Origin: CAYUYH01 sp964449175
Lineage (GTDB): Bacteria > Planctomycetota > Phycisphaerae > SM23-33
Assembly: GCA_964449175.1 (NCBI GenBank)
Contig: CAYUYH010000001.1
Location: 1-59,215 of the forward strand
Direction: 5' to 3'
Length of the DNA: 59,215 bases
Position numbers and translations under genes: made by a program
In this document: piece after piece, positions 41,958 through 49,898 of the stretch
Numbering within the stretch: the first letter of the stretch is position 1
Layout: each line of letters begins with the position of its first letter
Notes under the pieces: generated by a model
What the model was told of the DNA's origin: nothing
What the model saw: only the letters and a program-made list of their open reading frames with translations
Databases searched by the model: none

Positions 41958-43559
41958 CTAGCGGTTTCCTACCTGTTCCGTGCTGACGCCTTGATATGTC
42001 CGCCGGGCGACCGGCTCAAACGAACAGGCCAGGCCGGCGAATCCGTCGAACCGCTGCTTCTCCTGCACGACAACGTAGATCATGCCGCAGCGGATGTCAA
42101 TCGGCACGTCCTCGGCCGGTTCCTTCTCGGCGATGCCAAGGTCCAGGAAGTAGTCGCCCCAGTGGACGTCGAGCGTGACCGTCAGCTTTCCGATGACGAT
42201 CTCGCCGGCGTCGGCCGGGGCCAGCTCGACGTCGAGAAGCCGCGTGTTCATGCCGAAAACCATCACGCCGTCGACCGTCTTGACGGCCAGGCCGAACATC
42301 GGACGCTCGATCCGCTGCTTGACGCGCGCCTTGATGTAGATGTCCAGCGTGTCTCCGCTGTAGACGGCCGGCGGATCGCACCTGTCGCCGCAGGTGATCA
42401 TGCAGTCGACGATCTCCGCGCGGCGATCGCCGAATCGGTGCTCGTTCTTGTTGTATGCGCCGCGCTGGGGGCACATGTCCATCTCCGGCACGTGGCGGAC
42501 GAACTGCTCCACGGCGTCCTGGGCCCTGTCGCCGGCCCTGGCCGTCTCGTAGACGCCCGCCGTCGCGGTATCGTCCCAGGCTGCTGCCTCGGGCACGAGC
42601 TCATCGACCGCCTGTAGCACGCCCTCCTCGGACGGGGCGATCGCGCACAGGCGGTCGCTCTGGTAGCGGCTGAGGATCGAGTCCGGGATCGCGTCCAGGT
42701 CAATCGGCCCCAGTGCCCGGGCCAGCGCGAAGAAGCGCCGGCCGAACCTGATGATGTTGAACCCCTTGTAGCCCTCGATGAGGATTTCGGGGTAAGGGAC
42801 GTACCCGTCGATCTTGCCGGTGAACAGCAGCTCGTAATAGCAGTTGGCCACGTGGTTCGGCTCGCCGCGTTCGAGCACCTTGCCGTGGTCCAGGAGGATC
42901 GCGTGGCTGCAATACTTTACGATCGCGTTGGTGTCGTGGCTGACGAAGAGGATGGTCTTGCCCATCCGCTGGAATTCGAGGAACTTCTGGAAGCATTTGT
43001 GCTGGAACTTCGCGTCGCCGACGGACAGCGCCTCGTCTATCACGAGGATGTCGGCGTCGACGTGGATGGCCGCGCTGAACGCCAGGCGGACGTACATGCC
43101 GGATGAGTAGGTCTTCACTGGCTGGGATACGAAGTCCCCGATGTCGGCGAAGGCCTCGACCCGCGGCAGGCGGCGCGTTATCTCCTTTTCCGACAGGCCC
43201 TTGAGTCGGCCGTTGAAGATGACGTTCTCCCTGCCGGTCAGCTCGGGGTTGAATCCGGTCCCCAGCTCCAGCAGCGAGGAGACCGACCCGGCCACCTCCG
43301 CCGTGCCGTTCGTGGGGCGCAGAATGCCGCAGATGATCGCCAGCAGCGTGCTCTTGCCGCTGCCGTTCGGGCCGATGATGCCGACCGTGGCCCCCTTGCG
43401 AACGTCGAAGCTGACGTCCTTCAACGCCCAGAACGTGCGATGATACCTCTTGCGCAGAGGATGTATCGCCTCGAGGAGGCGGTGCCTGTGGGAGGCGAAC
43501 AGGCGGTATGCCCTGGAGACTCCGCACACGCGAATGGCTGTAGCTGTCCCGTCGGCCAT
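41958..43559 (-). CDS. wzt: Polysaccharide ABC exporter ATPase with inserted small domain and Wzt-type C-terminal domain
   Basis: 533 residues. Nucleotide-binding domain (about 1-250): Walker A GPNGSGKS (63-70), ABC signature YSSGMYVRLAFS, Walker B ILVIDEALSVGD and FVSHD. Residues 259-321 are the small shared domain seen in the two methyltransferase proteins. About 390-533 is a beta-sandwich of the Wzt_C kind (YSGDTLDIYIKARV, FGLAVKTVDGVMVFGMNT), which in O9a systems binds the chain end before export. ATG 43559 is chosen because family similarity begins just after it; ribosome site is weak. First gene of the leftward block, with a near-consensus promoter 250 bases upstream. Confidence 0.9.
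   Translation of the reverse strand: MADGTATAIRVCGVSRAYRLFASHRHRLLEAIHPLRKRYHRTFWALKDVSFDVRKGATVGIIGPNGSGKSTLLAIICGILRPTNGTAEVAGSVSSLLELGTGFNPELTGRENVIFNGRLKGLSEKEITRRLPRVEAFADIGDFVSQPVKTYSSGMYVRLAFSAAIHVDADILVIDEALSVGDAKFQHKCFQKFLEFQRMGKTILFVSHDTNAIVKYCSHAILLDHGKVLERGEPNHVANCYYELLFTGKIDGYVPYPEILIEGYKGFNIIRFGRRFFALARALGPIDLDAIPDSILSRYQSDRLCAIAPSEEGVLQAVDELVPEAAAWDDTATAGVYETARAGDRAQDAVEQFVRHVPEMDMCPQRGAYNKNEHRFGDRRAEIVDCMITCGDRCDPPAVYSGDTLDIYIKARVKQRIERPMFGLAVKTVDGVMVFGMNTRLLDVELAPADAGEIVIGKLTVTLDVHWGDYFLDLGIAEKEPAEDVPIDIRCGMIYVVVQEKQRFDGFAGLACSFEPVARRTYQGVSTEQVGNR
42597..42785 (-). other. Small shared domain, copy 4 (in the exporter ATPase)
   Basis: Residues 259-321 of the Wzt-like protein: GFNIIR then RRFFALARALGPI, ending in SEEGVLQAVDEL. 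It lies between the ATPase and the C-terminal beta domain. Confidence 0.7.
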
Positions 43560-43815
43560 TGTTCGCACCACGCCCCGACAGCGGAAAGCCAAACCGCAGG
43601 CGGAAAGGACTCCCTCAGTGCCGGCCTGGACCGCCATGCCGCCGATCCGGCCACGTCGCCCCATCGCGCCGCACGCGGGCGCTTCGCAGCAGCCCCCGTC
43701 GCCACCGGACCCGTGCCCCATGCACAGCGTCCCTGCTGCAAGGGCAAGGCCAGTTCCTCGTCCGAACTGGCGCTGTCTGCCCGTCGGAGTCATTTCCCAG
43801 CGAGCCAGCGAGTGC

Positions 43816-43843
43816 ATTATATCTGGCCTGGCCAGACGATCAA
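43816..43843 (-). promoter_or_regulatory. Sigma70-like promoter for the leftward operon
   Basis: Minus strand TTGATC, 16-base spacer, perfect TATAAT. It implies an untranslated leader of about 250 bases before ATG 43559. Confidence 0.6.
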
Positions 43844-43872
43844 CGGCCAACTGGGATTCGCCCACAAAATCG

Positions 43873-43902
43873 TTGACAGGCGGGCGCCGAGTAGACTAGC
43901 GT
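43873..43902 (+). promoter_or_regulatory. Candidate promoter for the rightward E1-like operon
   Basis: Perfect TTGACA with a poor -10 (TAGCGT) after 18 bases. The weak -10 and the overlapping inverted repeat suggest a controlled promoter. Confidence 0.4.
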
Positions 43903-43918
43903 GCTTGTGTCTACTCGG
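43887..43918. promoter_or_regulatory. Perfect inverted repeat, possible operator or leader hairpin
   Basis: CCGAGTAGAC and GTCTACTCGG separated by 12 bases, overlapping the putative -10 region of the rightward promoter. Arm length and AT content make chance occurrence less likely than for the GC-only palindromes elsewhere. Confidence 0.5.
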
Positions 43919-44000
43919 GGCAGCATGCGTTGGGAGCGTCGAAAACGGCGCCGCGGGCTTGACGAGGGCCCGGGGGATGCTCCTACGCGCCAAGGATGGT

Positions 44001-44930
44001 ATGGACATGATCACTGAGGATCGGCTCTACAGGGCAGTCTCCCTCATTCGGCACGCCGAGCAGAAGATCCTCGATGTCTACACCTCGGACGTGATGCAGT
44101 GCCCGGTGCATCTGAGCGTCGGGCAGGAGTCCATCGCCGCCGCCCTGTGCGCCCATCTGACCAGCGACGACCCGAAGGTCGGCACGCACCGGTCGCACGC
44201 GCTGTACCTGGCCAACGGCGGGGACTTGACGGCCTTCTTCGGCGAGCTGCTGGGCCGGCGTTGCGGGTGCAGCGGGGGCTTCGGCGGGTCGATGCACGTC
44301 GTCGACACGCGCAACGGCCTGATGGGCACAACCAGCATCGTCGGCGGGGCGCTGCCCATCGCGGTCGGACTGGCCATGAGCATCGCCCGGCCCCAGGTGT
44401 CAGCCGTGCTGTTCGGCGACGGCGCCGCCGACCAGGGCATCTTTGCCGAGAGCCTCAACTTCGCCCAGCTTCACAAGCTGCCTGTGATCTTCATCTGCGA
44501 GAACAACCGCTACAGCGTCTACACGCCCGACCGCGTGCGCCGGGCGGTCAAGCCGTCCGCCATCGCTCGGGCCTTCGGCATCGAGACAATCGAGGCGCCC
44601 ATTGAGCTGGCCAGCGACGTCTTCGCCCTCCATGAGATGCTCGCCGAGCCGATCGCCGCCGTCCGCGCGGGCGCCGGCCCGCTGTTCGCAGAATGCCGCA
44701 CCATCCGCAGATACGACCATAACGGCGTGCGCGACGACATCGCCGCCGGATTCCGCGACGCCGCCGAGGCCGAGCTGTTCGAGAAGTACTGCCCGATGAA
44801 GGTCGCCCGCAGCCGGTTCGACGCCGCCAAGGCCGACGCCATCGACGAGGATGTACGTCGCCTGGTCGAGGCCGCCTACGAGGAGGCACTGAAGTCCGAG
44901 GAAACCGTGCTGGCTTATCAGCACACGTGA
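44001..44930 (+). CDS. Thiamine-diphosphate E1 component, alpha subunit-like
   Basis: 309 residues, pyruvate/branched-chain dehydrogenase E1-alpha type. Conserved: VHLSVGQESIAAALCAHL, THRSHALYLANGG, GGFGGSMHVVD, TSIVGGALPIAVGLAM, and the ThDP motif GDGAADQGIFAES (GDG at 139-141) closed by ENNRYSVYT. It is shorter than full E1-alpha chains (about 330-400) at both ends. ATG 44001 has AAGG five bases upstream. No E2 or E3 gene is nearby, so the pair may catalyse decarboxylation and carboligation rather than acyl transfer to lipoate. Confidence 0.88.
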   Translation: MDMITEDRLYRAVSLIRHAEQKILDVYTSDVMQCPVHLSVGQESIAAALCAHLTSDDPKVGTHRSHALYLANGGDLTAFFGELLGRRCGCSGGFGGSMHVVDTRNGLMGTTSIVGGALPIAVGLAMSIARPQVSAVLFGDGAADQGIFAESLNFAQLHKLPVIFICENNRYSVYTPDRVRRAVKPSAIARAFGIETIEAPIELASDVFALHEMLAEPIAAVRAGAGPLFAECRTIRRYDHNGVRDDIAAGFRDAAEAELFEKYCPMKVARSRFDAAKADAIDEDVRRLVEAAYEEALKSEETVLAYQHT

Positions 44931-44960
44931 TGCGGGACTGACGAAAGGCCGCCAGACGAC

Positions 44961-46004
44961 ATGAGCAACTGGGGTACAACGCCGAAGCTGCCGGAGATGC
45001 TCGATCAGGGCACGCGGGCGCTGTCCTATCAGCAGGCTATTGCCGAGGCGATGCGCCAGGCACTGGAGATTGACGAGCGCGTCCGCGTGTTCGGCGAGGG
45101 CGCGACTGACAAGGCCGGCACATACGGCACGACCAGGGACCTGCACGTCGAGTTCGGCCAGACCAGAGTCTTCGACGTCCCCACCGCGGAGGGCATCATC
45201 ACCGGCCTGGGCATCGGCATGGCGCTGGGCGGGCTTAGGCCGATCGTCATCCACCCCCGCAACGACTTCCTGCTGGTCGGCCTGGACCAGATAGCCAACC
45301 ACGCGGCCAAGTGGGCGCTGATGTTCGGCGAGCGAGCCCTCGTGCCTGTCGCCATTCGGACGGTCGCCTGCCGCGGCTGGGGCTCAGCCGCCCAGCACTC
45401 CCAGGCGTTGCACGCGGTCCTCGCACACTTCCCCGGGCTGGAGGTGGCCGTGCCGTTCACCCCCGCCGACGCCAAGGGAATGCTGCTATACGCCGCCACG
45501 CGGGCGAACGGGCCGGTTATCATCATGGAACACAAGTGGTTATGGAAACTGACCGGCCACGTCACGCCCGAGCCGTACACGCTGGGCCCCGGTCAGCCGC
45601 AGGTCATCCGCCCCGGCAGCGACCTGACCATCGCCGCGATCAGCTACGGCGTCGCCGAGGCGATGCTGGCCGCGACGAAGCTGGCCGACGAGCACGGCAT
45701 CTCGGCCGAGGTCATCGACATCCGCTGGCTGCGGCCGCTCGACGTCATGCCGATCTGCCGGTCCGTCGCCGCCACCAGGGGCCTGGTCGTCGTGGACACC
45801 GGGCACGTGCAGTACGGCATCGGCGGCGAGGTGATCGCCCAGGTCGCCGAGCGCGTCTCGCCGGGCGCCTTCCAGATGCCCCCCAGGCGCATCGGCATGC
45901 CGGACACGCCCGTCCCGGCCTGTAGCGAATCGACATACTACCCCGGCGTCGACGACATCGTCGCGTCGGCATTGTGCGTCGCCAACGGCGCCAAGGTCAC
46001 TTGA
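44961..46004 (+). CDS. Thiamine-diphosphate E1 component, beta subunit-like
   Basis: 347 residues, E1-beta/transketolase C-terminal type. LSYQQAIAEAMRQALE, VFDVPTAEGIITGLGIGMAL (with the usual Glu after Ala), LDQIANHAAKW, GSAAQHSQALHAVLAHFPG and the C-terminal VIDIRWLRPLD. It forms a heterotetramer with the preceding alpha-like chain. The usual beta-chain start (S/T-x-R-E-A) is replaced by ALSYQQAIAEAM, shared with phosphonate- and sugar-locus homologues. Linked to the alpha gene by a 30-base gap. Confidence 0.88.
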   Translation: MSNWGTTPKLPEMLDQGTRALSYQQAIAEAMRQALEIDERVRVFGEGATDKAGTYGTTRDLHVEFGQTRVFDVPTAEGIITGLGIGMALGGLRPIVIHPRNDFLLVGLDQIANHAAKWALMFGERALVPVAIRTVACRGWGSAAQHSQALHAVLAHFPGLEVAVPFTPADAKGMLLYAATRANGPVIIMEHKWLWKLTGHVTPEPYTLGPGQPQVIRPGSDLTIAAISYGVAEAMLAATKLADEHGISAEVIDIRWLRPLDVMPICRSVAATRGLVVVDTGHVQYGIGGEVIAQVAERVSPGAFQMPPRRIGMPDTPVPACSESTYYPGVDDIVASALCVANGAKVT

Positions 46005-46029
46005 AGGGAACACTTCGGCAGGGAGCGAC

Positions 46030-47499
46030 ATGGCTGAGCAGACGGACTTGCTGCTGATCAACCCCGGCGGTCGGCGCCAGTCCTATCAAGACCTGGGGGA
46101 GGACCTCTCCGGCGTCGAGCCGCCCATTTGGATAGGCCTGCTGGCGACCAACGCTCGCAACGCCGGCTTCAGCGCAGCGGTGATCGACGCCGACGCCGAG
46201 GGCCTGTCTCCCGAGCAGGTGGCCCAGATCGTCGCGCGCGACAGGCCGCTGCTGGCGGCGACGATCGTCTTCGGCGCGAATCCGTCGGCTTCCACGCAGA
46301 AGATGTCGGCCGCAGGTGAGACCTGCTCGGCCATCCGCGACGCCGCTGCGTCCGTCAAGCAGATGCTCGGCGGGCTGCATGTCTCGGCCTTGCCGGAACG
46401 GACGCTGCGTGAGGAGTCGGTGGACTTCGTCTGCCAGGGCGAGGGCCCGGCCACCATTCGCCCGCTCCTGGCCAAGCTCCGCGCCGGCCCGGACGACTAC
46501 GGCGCCAACCCGGGCCAGTGGGATTGGCGGGACCGGCAGGTCGCCTCGAATCCCCCCGCCCCGCTGATAGGCGATCTCGACGCCGAGCTGCCGGGCGTGG
46601 CGTGGGACCTGCTGCCGATGGACCGGTACCGCGCCCACAACTGGCACTGCTTCGACCACATCGACCACCGCAGCCCATACGCGGTGATCTACACCTCGCT
46701 CGGCTGTCCGTTCCGCTGCCACTTCTGCTGCATAAACGCCCTGTTTGGCCGCAGCGGCATCCGCTATCGCAGCATCGAGCAGACCGTCGGCGAGATCGAC
46801 CTGCTCGTGCGGGAATACGGCGTCAAGAACATCAAGATTCTCGACGAGCTGTTCGTGATCAAGCGCGACCGCGTCGAGAAGTTCTGCGACATGCTGGTCG
46901 ATCGCGACTACGACCTGAACTTCTGGGCCTACGCCCGCGTGGACACCGTCGACCCGGACATCCTCCGCAAGCTGCGGGCCGCCGGCGTGCGATGGCTGGC
47001 GTACGGGTTCGAGTCGGCCTCGCAGACCGTGCGCGACGGCGTGTCAAAGAGGTTCTCGACCGCGACCGTCGACAACGCCATCCGATGGACAAGGGAGGCC
47101 GGCATCCACATCATCGCCAACTACATCGTCGGCCTGCCCGACGACACCCACGAGACCATGCAGGAGACGCTGGACGAGGCCATCCGGCACAACTTCGAGT
47201 TTCTCAACATCTACTGCGCGATGGCCTATCCCGGCTCGCGCTTGTACGACCAGGCCCTCGCCGAGGGCTGGCCATTACCCGACACGTGGCACGGGTATTC
47301 TCAACTGGGGTATGAGACGCTGCCCCTGCCGACAAAGCACCTGACCGCGGCCGAGGTGCTGGAGTTCAGGGACGCCGCGTTCGCCAGATACTATGAAAGG
47401 CCCGAGTATATCCGGATGATCGCCGAGAAGTTCTCTCCGAAAGCAGCCGAACACATTCGGCAGATGACCAACCGCCAGATCGCCCGCAAGCACTGCTAG
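46030..47499 (+). CDS. B12-binding-type radical SAM protein
   Basis: 489 residues. N-terminal half (about 1-150) resembles a B12-binding domain: LLLINPGGRRQ, WIGLLATNARNAG, AVIDADAEGL and an MLGGLHVSALPE strand, but without the DxHxxG histidine motif, so cobalamin may be bound base-off without a His ligand. The radical SAM core (about 215-430) has CPFRCHFC (Cys226, 230, 233) for the 4Fe-4S cluster, then ILDELFVIK and YGFESASQTVRDGV. Such enzymes methylate or rearrange unreactive carbons. It lies between the E1-like pair and the GT2 genes in one operon. Confidence 0.88.
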   Translation: MAEQTDLLLINPGGRRQSYQDLGEDLSGVEPPIWIGLLATNARNAGFSAAVIDADAEGLSPEQVAQIVARDRPLLAATIVFGANPSASTQKMSAAGETCSAIRDAAASVKQMLGGLHVSALPERTLREESVDFVCQGEGPATIRPLLAKLRAGPDDYGANPGQWDWRDRQVASNPPAPLIGDLDAELPGVAWDLLPMDRYRAHNWHCFDHIDHRSPYAVIYTSLGCPFRCHFCCINALFGRSGIRYRSIEQTVGEIDLLVREYGVKNIKILDELFVIKRDRVEKFCDMLVDRDYDLNFWAYARVDTVDPDILRKLRAAGVRWLAYGFESASQTVRDGVSKRFSTATVDNAIRWTREAGIHIIANYIVGLPDDTHETMQETLDEAIRHNFEFLNIYCAMAYPGSRLYDQALAEGWPLPDTWHGYSQLGYETLPLPTKHLTAAEVLEFRDAAFARYYERPEYIRMIAEKFSPKAAEHIRQMTNRQIARKHC

Positions 47500-47501
47500 A
47501 C

Positions 47502-48215
47502 GTGTCTGAGAACACCGAGATAATCGTTCTTCTTCAGAATCGGGGCAGGGTCGACTCGGTCGCCCGGTTCCTCGACAGCGTTACCGTCACCGCCGACCGC
47601 CCGGACAGGCTGGAGGTGGTGCTGTATCTCGACGCCGACGACCAGGCCAGCCACGACGCGAATCACGACGGCCTGAGAATCGTAAAGCTCATCCGCCCGG
47701 CTGTCAGAATGGGCGAGATGCAGCGCGCCTGCTTCCACGCCAGCCGCGGGCGATACATCATGTTGATGAACGATGACGCCGTCTGCCGGACGCAGGGCTG
47801 GGACACCGCGATCCTGGCTGAGTTCGACAGATTCCCCGACGGCGTCGCCCTGGCCTGGTGCAACGATCTGTGCCTCGGGCCGAGGATGGCGAACTTCCCC
47901 TGCATTTCGCGGGGAGTCTGCGAGCTGATGGGCGAGCCGTGCCCGGCCGACTTCAGCCACGACTACGTCGACACGCACATCTTCGACACCTTCCACAAGC
48001 TGCGGGCCGCCGGACACGATCGCCTGGCGTATCTGCCGCAGGTCATCATCGAGCATCTGCACCACGAGGCCGGCAAGGCCGCGTTCGACCTCACGTACGT
48101 CAAGCCGAGACGCCAGGGGGACGAGCTGGCCTTCATCGCCTGGGACGAGCAGCGCCAGGCGCTCGCCGACGCGCTCGCCGCGCGGAGCAACGGGAAGCCG
48201 CCATGCGATTCGTAG
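47502..48215 (+). CDS. GT2-like glycosyltransferase, short
   Basis: 237 residues, GTG start two bases after the radical SAM stop. IIVLLQNRGRVDSVARFLDS, VVLYLDADDQASHD, RGRYIMLMNDDAVC (metal motif NDD) and a C-terminal HLHHEAGKAAFD. It resembles the N-terminal half of the protein at 26280. The next gene starts 13 bases inside its end, repeating the order of the 26280-27725 pair. Confidence 0.75.
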   Translation: MSENTEIIVLLQNRGRVDSVARFLDSVTVTADRPDRLEVVLYLDADDQASHDANHDGLRIVKLIRPAVRMGEMQRACFHASRGRYIMLMNDDAVCRTQGWDTAILAEFDRFPDGVALAWCNDLCLGPRMANFPCISRGVCELMGEPCPADFSHDYVDTHIFDTFHKLRAAGHDRLAYLPQVIIEHLHHEAGKAAFDLTYVKPRRQGDELAFIAWDEQRQALADALAARSNGKPPCDS

Positions 48216-49771
48216 GCAACGAACAGCCTCGCGGCCGCCTCGACGTCAGCCTGGTGCTGATGGACTGGGGCTGTCGCGAGAGCTTCCACATCCTGGACTA
48301 CCTGGCGGAGCAGACGGCCGACCGCAGCCGATTCGAGATCATCTGGTTGGAGTTCTACGGCCCGTCGCCGCGGCTGTGCGCGCGGATCGACGCCGCCCGC
48401 GCAGCCGGCAAGCGGCCGGGCGTGGACGTCTATGCGGCCATGGAGATGGACGCCGGCCTGTGCTACCACAAGCACCTGATGATGAACCTCGGGATCGTCC
48501 TGGCCCGCGGGAAGGTCGTCTGCTTCACCGACTCCGACGCGCTGGTGCGCCCGACGTTCGTGGAGTCCATCATCGGCGCGTTCGCCGAGGACGACGACAT
48601 CGTGCTGCACATGGATGAGGCGCGCAACAGCGATCCGAGCTTCTACCCGTTCGCCCGGCCGGCCTTCGATGACATCACGGGCTTCGGGTCGATGAACTGG
48701 CTCAACGGCCGACCGACGGGCCTGCTGGACAAGACCGATCCGCTGCACAGCCCGAACTACGGCGCGTGCATGGCCGCGACACGCCGCAACCTCATCGCCG
48801 CCGGCGGCGCGGACATGCACATCGACTACCTCGGCCACATCGCCGGGCCCTACGAGATGACGTGGCGGCTGGTCAACGCCGGCAAGCGAGAGGTGTGGCA
48901 TGACAGCGAGTGGCTGTACCACGTCTGGCACCCCGGCCAGGCTGGAGACCGGAACCTCGCCGGGCCGCACGACGGCATGCACGTCTCCCTGCGCGCCCTG
49001 GAGGCGCGAGACACCGGCCGAACCGAGCCGTTCGCCCCCCACCCCGCCATCGCCATGCTGCGCGACGCGCCCGAGACCCCCGTCTCCGAGCTTCTGGCCG
49101 CACTGGTCGACCCGCGGTGGCGGCAGGACTGGCGATACGACCGGCTGGCCGGGGCCGAGCGGACATACCGCCTCGGCGCGGGCCAGGTCCGCCTCACCGA
49201 GCACGGCGACGACAACCACCCAGCCGCCGATCGCATCGCTGCGCCCAAGCCTGTGTTCGGGCACGCATTCAAGCGGCGGGACCGCTTGCGGCATCTGCCC
49301 TTGCTGGCGGGAATAGTCTGGCGGCAGCTGCGGGTCAAGCGGCGCGCGGCCGGCTGGTCGCGCCCGCGCCCGGGCAGCTCCCCGGCCCGCGAGTGGGGCC
49401 GGAAGATCCGGGCGACGGTCGGCTTTCTCAGGAGAATCCTCGCGTTCGACGAGTGGCAGTTTCGCCAGTGCTGGTGGGCCCTAGCCTACGCAGCCCAGGA
49501 GGGCAGGCGGCAGGTCGTCCTCTACGGCCAGGGCGATGCCGCGCGCATCCTCTGCGCCCTGTCCAGGCACCTGCCGGTCAGCGTGACGGGGATCTGCCCC
49601 GCCGGGCGAAGCGGTCGGGGGCGCCTGTTCGGGCGTCCCGCGATTGCGCCGGAGCAACTGGCCGGGAACGGCATGCCGGTTGTCGTGGCGGCGTTCGTCG
49701 ACATACCGGCCTACGTGGCGCGCCTCGAGGAACTCGGCCTCTCACGCGACAAAATCATCACACTGCAATAG
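48203..49771 (+). CDS. GT2-like glycosyltransferase with C-terminal nucleotide-fold domain
   Basis: 522 residues. The N-terminal 300 residues match the start of the giant fusion at 27725: VSLVLMDWGCRESFH, CFTDSDALV metal motif, GPYEMTWRLVNAGK, YHVWHPGQAGDRNLAGPHDG. The rest differs: no small domain, coiled coil or methyltransferase. Instead there is a basic linker and a C-terminal Rossmann-like domain (RQVVLYGQGDAARILCAL, then VVVAAFVDIPAYVARLEELG), like the NAD-like domain of PglD-type proteins. A second extension enzyme for the same polymer is likely. Confidence 0.72.
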   Translation: MRFVGNEQPRGRLDVSLVLMDWGCRESFHILDYLAEQTADRSRFEIIWLEFYGPSPRLCARIDAARAAGKRPGVDVYAAMEMDAGLCYHKHLMMNLGIVLARGKVVCFTDSDALVRPTFVESIIGAFAEDDDIVLHMDEARNSDPSFYPFARPAFDDITGFGSMNWLNGRPTGLLDKTDPLHSPNYGACMAATRRNLIAAGGADMHIDYLGHIAGPYEMTWRLVNAGKREVWHDSEWLYHVWHPGQAGDRNLAGPHDGMHVSLRALEARDTGRTEPFAPHPAIAMLRDAPETPVSELLAALVDPRWRQDWRYDRLAGAERTYRLGAGQVRLTEHGDDNHPAADRIAAPKPVFGHAFKRRDRLRHLPLLAGIVWRQLRVKRRAAGWSRPRPGSSPAREWGRKIRATVGFLRRILAFDEWQFRQCWWALAYAAQEGRRQVVLYGQGDAARILCALSRHLPVSVTGICPAGRSGRGRLFGRPAIAPEQLAGNGMPVVVAAFVDIPAYVARLEELGLSRDKIITLQ

Positions 49772-49898
49772 CCTGTACCACGTTATGGTTGGAGGACGGA
49801 TATTGTCTTGCGACGGATGCACCGGACAGATAGCCTCACGACGTCGGCGTCGGGCATTTCTCGGGGCAGTTGTCGCCTGACTACTGAGGGACATCAAT

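Larger units (their letters stand above)
43560..44000. other. Divergent control region between the leftward and rightward operons
   Basis: 441 bases without a convincing gene. It holds a near-consensus minus promoter (43816-43843), a plus-strand TTGACA (43873) and a perfect 10-base inverted repeat (43887-43918). Frames extending both flanking genes into it lack family similarity. Confidence 0.6.

Noticed and set aside
43560..43865. N-terminal extension of the exporter ATPase
   Set aside because: Gly/Arg/Cys-rich and unlike ABC ATPases; it would also cover the TATAAT promoter.
43440..44000. Upstream extension of the E1-alpha-like gene by up to 187 codons
   Set aside because: The extension overlaps the ATPase gene and promoter region and has no similarity to E1 chains; homology begins after 44001.
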